Shown in pieces: positions 60,743 through 64,000 of a stretch of 64,000 nucleotides of DNA. Made by a program: the position numbers and the translations under genes. Every line of letters starts with the position of its first letter. The first letter of the stretch is position 1. The stretch covers positions 1,053,604-1,117,603 of the forward strand of contig LT629952.1 of NCBI GenBank assembly GCA_900104565.1. Direction: 5' to 3'. The stretch is from Ruminococcaceae bacterium Marseille-P2935. Its GTDB lineage: Bacteria; Bacillota; Clostridia; Oscillospirales; Ruminococcaceae. Under the pieces are notes generated by a model that saw nothing but the letters and a program-made list of their open reading frames with translations, ran no database searches and had not been told where the DNA came from.

Positions 60743-61636
60743 TTATTTTACGGTGATGAGCTTCAGGTTTTTTACAATTTCCTGGCCCTCAGCGCTCAAA
60801 GCAAAATCGATAAAGGCTTTCACTTCGGCTTTGGTATTGCCCTCTTTGACTGCCATCAGGAATGGGCGGGATAATTTGTAGCTGCCAGCCACAATATTTT
60901 CCTCGCTGGCCTCAACGCCATCCAATTTTACTTTAGAAACCGTATCGTCTGCATCAGCAGCCTCCAGCGAAACATAGCCAATCGCATCCGGCGTGGACTG
61001 TACCGCAGTTTTTACACCGCCGGTGGAGTCTTTTTCCTGAGCATATACACATTTGTCTGCAACCTTTAAAATCTCTTCAAAAGCGCCTCTGGTACCAGAT
61101 GCAGCGTCACGGCCAATCACTACAATCGGAGTATCCTTGCCGCCAACTTCTTTCCAGTTTTTGATTTCACCGGTATAAATTTTAGCCAGCTGGTCAATGG
61201 TCAGGTCTGCAACGGTATTTTCCTTGTTAACGATTACTGCAATGCCATCAATTGCTACCACGTTAGCTGTCAGCCCAGTTTCCTCTGCCTTCAGCTCTCT
61301 GGAACTATTGCCAATATCCGCTTTACCGTCCTGGGCGTCTTTAATGCCTTGTCCAGAACCGTTAAATTGGGCATCAATCACCAGGTCAGGGTTCTTTTCG
61401 TTAAATGCTTCCGCCAGTGCTTTTACCAGCTCCTCCATAGAGGTCGAACCGGAAAGAGAGAGGGAACCGGTCAGCCCCCCGGTGGAGTCAGCTGCCTCTG
61501 AGCTTTGGGACGCAGCGGATGCAGCTACCGAAGCCTGTGCCTGCGAAGAAGATTGGGAACCACCTGCAGAACTGCAGCCGGCCATAATACCCGTACTAAC
61601 CATTAAAGCAGCTAAAATTATTGCCATCTTTTTCAT
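60743..61636 (-). CDS. pstS: phosphate-binding lipoprotein PstS
   Basis: 297 residues. Lipoprotein signal with lipobox IMAGC, a Ser/Ala-rich linker, then the type-2 periplasmic-binding fold: SLSGSTSMEELVKALAEAF, FNGSGQGIKDAQDGKADIG and GRDAASGTRGAFEEIL with phosphate-binding Ser/Arg/Thr. First gene of pstSCAB-phoU. ATG preferred over the adjacent TTG. Confidence 0.95.
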   Translation of the reverse strand: MKKMAIILAALMVSTGIMAGCSSAGGSQSSSQAQASVAASAASQSSEAADSTGGLTGSLSLSGSTSMEELVKALAEAFNEKNPDLVIDAQFNGSGQGIKDAQDGKADIGNSSRELKAEETGLTANVVAIDGIAVIVNKENTVADLTIDQLAKIYTGEIKNWKEVGGKDTPIVVIGRDAASGTRGAFEEILKVADKCVYAQEKDSTGGVKTAVQSTPDAIGYVSLEAADADDTVSKVKLDGVEASEENIVAGSYKLSRPFLMAVKEGNTKAEVKAFIDFALSAEGQEIVKNLKLITVK

Positions 61637-61808
61637 CAAATAATACCTACTTTCTTGTACCGCTCATGCGGCGTGTTTTTTATTTTTATTCTTTGGATAC
61701 AGAGTTAGGTGGGAGAGGAACAAAAGCCCACCATGCAGTCCGGCGTGTTAACCAGTCTCCACGTTTTTTATTTTACCCATATGTCGGGCATTACAAAAGC
61801 ACATGCAG

Positions 61809-61905
61809 GTAAATCCACAGTAAAAACACAGTAATTTCAGGTAAATGGGCAGTAAAGTCTTCCAAATGCCTGTAAAGTCTGTAAAAGGCAGTTGTGTTTT
61901 GTAAA
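61809..61905 (-). promoter_or_regulatory. phased array of Pho-box-like repeats upstream of pstS
   Basis: GTAAA (TTTAC on the coding strand) occurs at 61809, 61820, 61831 (GTAAT), 61841, 61852, 61872, 61881 and 61901, with degenerate steps at 61862 and 61891. The spacing of 9-11 bases places all on one DNA face. PhoB/PhoP-type regulators bind TT(A/T)ACA direct repeats at 11-base steps, so this is a strong candidate regulator site, 170-265 bases before pstS. Confidence 0.75.
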
Positions 61906-61949
61906 AAATTCCTGTTTTGGCTTTCGTACCGCCCATGTTTTTTTCTAAA

Positions 61950-61981
61950 CAAAAAAACCGAAGCCTATTAGGCTTCGGTAA
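61950..61981 (-). terminator. terminator between rsmE and the pst promoter
   Basis: ACCGAAGCCTA pairs perfectly with TAGGCTTCGGT across TT, followed leftward by seven T bases. Confidence 0.92.
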
Positions 61982-62310
61982 AAATTAATTTCATTTTTCT
62001 TATGGGGCCACAGCGCATATTCTGTAAAGCCGAACATAACAAGTATAACATAGGGCTTTAAAAAAAATCATAGGTACCGCCAAACACAACGCCCCGGCAG
62101 AAGCTGGGTTCGGAAACAAAGCATTTCCAAACCCAAATGCCGCAAAGCCAATGGCAAACACCCACCAAAAAGAAAGCCCAGGAAAACTACTATGAATTGG
62201 GGGGTATGTGTTAGTCGGCCATTTTTATGTTTTATACTGCATTTGTGTGGGTAGGCAAACCGTATGATTGCCATCACACTACACACACCTTTTGGTTACA
62301 TTTTGTCGGT
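61982..62310. other. gap downstream of rsmE, no gene seen
   Basis: About 330 bases between the rsmE stop and its terminator. One leftward frame of 72 codons has no ribosome site. No RNA motif recognised. Confidence 0.4.
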
Positions 62311-63036
62311 TTATTCCATGCAACCGGCTGCAAAAAGGGTCAGCGCCACCGCCGTAATGGCAGCTGTTTCGCAGCGTAGAATACGCGGCCCCAAAGAGGC
62401 AATTTTCAGACCCTGCCTTTTGGCTTTTTCCACTTCTTCCGACGAAAAACCGCCCTCAGCGCCAATCATAATGGAAACTGTTTTCATCTCGGTTGGCAGT
62501 AGGCTGCTTAAAGGTGCGTCTGCATTTTCATAAAACAACAAGGCACAATCATCTTTGGCCATAGCTTGCAGCGCTGTATCATACTCCATCAAATCTGCTA
62601 TTTGAGGAATACGCCCCCTGCCCGATTGTTTTGCAGCTTCCTGGGCAATTTTCTGGTACCGTTCCCGCTTCGCCTTCATGCTTTTGGCATCCGGCCGCGA
62701 AATGCAGCGGCTGGTCAGCACCGGCACAATTTCAAAGGCTCCCAGTTCCACCGCTTTTTGTACAATCAGCTCCATTTTGTCGCCTTTGCTCATAGCCATA
62801 AACAGCCGCAGCTGCACCAATGGTTCAGCGGCACATGGGAACTCTTCCACCACCTGAAGGAAAACCTCCTGCGAGGTAATCTGCTCAATCACACAGCGGT
62901 AATCGGTTCCCTGCAAATCGCTGAGTACCAGTTCTTCCCCTGGGCTCATCCGCAAAGATTTTCCCACATGACGGGCATCCTCTCCGGTTAAAATTGCCTT
63001 TCCTTGCCGAATATGATCGGTAAAAAATTTTGGCAT
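62311..63036 (-). CDS. rsmE: 16S rRNA m3U1498 methyltransferase
   Basis: 241 residues. SPOUT/RsmE family: N-terminal PUA-like part (GEDARHVGKSLRMSPGEELV), then the knotted SAM-binding domain with VQKAVELGAFEIVPVLTSRC, IMIGAEGGFSSEEVEKA and LGPRILRCETAAITAV. Start ATG preceded by AAAGGAG, eight bases after the prmA stop. The two form the common prmA-rsmE operon. Confidence 0.95.
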   Translation of the reverse strand: MPKFFTDHIRQGKAILTGEDARHVGKSLRMSPGEELVLSDLQGTDYRCVIEQITSQEVFLQVVEEFPCAAEPLVQLRLFMAMSKGDKMELIVQKAVELGAFEIVPVLTSRCISRPDAKSMKAKRERYQKIAQEAAKQSGRGRIPQIADLMEYDTALQAMAKDDCALLFYENADAPLSSLLPTEMKTVSIMIGAEGGFSSEEVEKAKRQGLKIASLGPRILRCETAAITAVALTLFAAGCME

Positions 63037-63044
63037 ACTGTTTT

Positions 63045-64000
63045 CTACTCCTTTGTAGCAGTGTAGCACACCCACTCGCTTTGGGTATATTCCCCGGTTA
63101 TGATAAGCCCCTGTGCCTCAAGTCCAGCCTTCACTTCCTCTTTGCGAGGCTCAATAATGCCTGAGGTAATCAGCACACCGCCGGGTTTTAAAAAGCGCGG
63201 CAGCAAATTGCTCATTGCAAGAATAACATCTGCCACAATGTTTGCAGCGATGACATTATATTTTTCAAAACCGATTTTCTGCTGCAGGTCAGGGTTTTCC
63301 ACCACGTTGCCGCAAAAAAGTTGAAACTTTTCAAAGGAAACACCGTTTTGTGCAAAATTCTCCCTGGCAATTCGCACCGAATTTTCATCAATATCCACAC
63401 CGGTAACATAGTTTGCCCCCATTAAAATAGCGGCAATTCCTAAAATTCCGCTGCCGCAGCCCATATCCAACACCATATCACCCGGCTTTACCAGCTTTTC
63501 CAAGCGGGTAATACACAGCTGGGTGGTGTGGTGGCTGCCGGTTCCAAAGCTAGAGGATGGGTCAATCTCCAGAATTGTTCTTCCGTCTTGTTTTTCCCAA
63601 ACTTCCCAGGTGGGCTTAATCACAAACTTTTCCCCTACCGGGAAGGGTTTAAAATACTGCTTCCAATTATTTTCCCAATCCTCTTCTTTTACGCCTTTCA
63701 GCTCGGCAGAAAGACGCCCCCATTCTTTTTGGGCATCCAGTTTTTTCATGCGGTCCAGCGATTCCCGAATGGAGGCAAGGGTTTCGACCCCCTGCATATT
63801 ATCGGCAAGATAAACGGTTACCGTTGTTTCACACTCTTTCAGCTTCATCAGTTCGTCGTCCACATAATCCCAGTAAATAGTGGTGTCCTGCAAAAAATCT
63901 TCAAAATCCTGCGCATCCTGAATCACAAATCCGTTGATTCCCAGCTGCAGTAACGCTCCAGTCACCGGGTCAATGCCTTTAGAGGTGGTATAAATTGTAA
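63045..64000 (-). CDS. prmA: ribosomal protein L11 methyltransferase, 5'-truncated by window edge
   Basis: Frame open to the window end (about 318 residues seen, first visible residues TIYTTSKGIDPVTGALLQLG; the GTG at 63965 is internal). SAM-binding motifs: VLDMGCGSGILGIAAILMGA, then GVDIDENSV and NVIAANIVADVI (NIVA motif). The N-terminal substrate-recognition domain is mostly present. Upstream neighbour of rsmE. Confidence 0.95.
   Translation of the reverse strand, partial: TIYTTSKGIDPVTGALLQLGINGFVIQDAQDFEDFLQDTTIYWDYVDDELMKLKECETTVTVYLADNMQGVETLASIRESLDRMKKLDAQKEWGRLSAELKGVKEEDWENNWKQYFKPFPVGEKFVIKPTWEVWEKQDGRTILEIDPSSSFGTGSHHTTQLCITRLEKLVKPGDMVLDMGCGSGILGIAAILMGANYVTGVDIDENSVRIARENFAQNGVSFEKFQLFCGNVVENPDLQQKIGFEKYNVIAANIVADVILAMSNLLPRFLKPGGVLITSGIIEPRKEEVKAGLEAQGLIITGEYTQSEWVCYTATKE

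Overview
The window looks like a chromosomal segment of an anaerobic, spore-forming, fermentative Clostridia bacterium, probably Oscillospirales/Ruminococcaceae-like. The support is a cotJABC spore-coat operon, [FeFe]-hydrogenases, HgdC-type acyl-CoA dehydratase activases, DUF1540 and SdpRI-like genes, and strong Gram-positive ribosome binding sites. No rRNA, tRNA, integrase, transposase or CRISPR array was found. The species cannot be named from the sequence.

Layout. 1-3.4 kb: the end of malQ, then a pantothenate-type ECF transporter subunit and a divergent CoaX. 3.5-29.4 kb: a prophage-like element. Its structural operon is read leftward from a consensus promoter at 28.5 kb: small genes, terminase small and large subunits, P22-like portal, scaffold, major capsid protein, connector, tail-nozzle-like protein, fibres, XhlA/holin/amidase lysis genes, and two putative internal proteins. 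There is no tape measure, sheath or tail tube, so the particle is podovirus-like. There are also no replication or integration genes. The promoter is divergent from an XRE repressor and ImmA-type metallopeptidase, with three related operator-like sites between them.

The most unusual part is 3.5-13.9 kb. A complete gene (12629-13891) with a proline- and motif-rich N-terminus and a glycine-zipper C-terminus is followed by adjacent immunity-type genes. Then comes a row of start-less partial copies of such genes. Each keeps pieces of the shared N-terminus or of a shared pre-toxin domain, ends in a different C-terminal domain (HH-motif, lytic-transglycosylase-like, unknown, ParB-like), and has its own immunity-type gene. 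The far end is decayed. This is the architecture of polymorphic toxins with orphan cassettes, but placed in the virion-gene operon of a short-tailed prophage. The shared N-terminal pieces carry an acidic-F-(L/P)-G-F motif that also ends the scaffolding protein, so I propose that these toxins are loaded into the capsid.

29.5-37.5 kb: DUF1540, cotJ operon, two M23 peptidases, SdpI/SdpR-like pair, a QueG-like iron-sulfur protein and small Cys-rich proteins. 38.3-43.7 kb: a group-B-type [FeFe] hydrogenase divergent from a sensory hydrogenase module (2Fe-2S protein, PAS-containing HydS-like protein, SpoIIE-type phosphatase). 44-50.9 kb: a YczE-family membrane protein and a two-gene HgdC/HgdB-like operon bracketed by two related tandem-repeat arrays in opposite orientation. 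51.1-54.2 kb: glycosyltransferase plus flippase-like membrane protein, and MTA/SAH nucleosidase. 54.4-61.9 kb: pstSCAB-phoU-phoB-phoR with a phased array of Pho-box-like repeats upstream. 62.3-64 kb: rsmE and the start of prmA.
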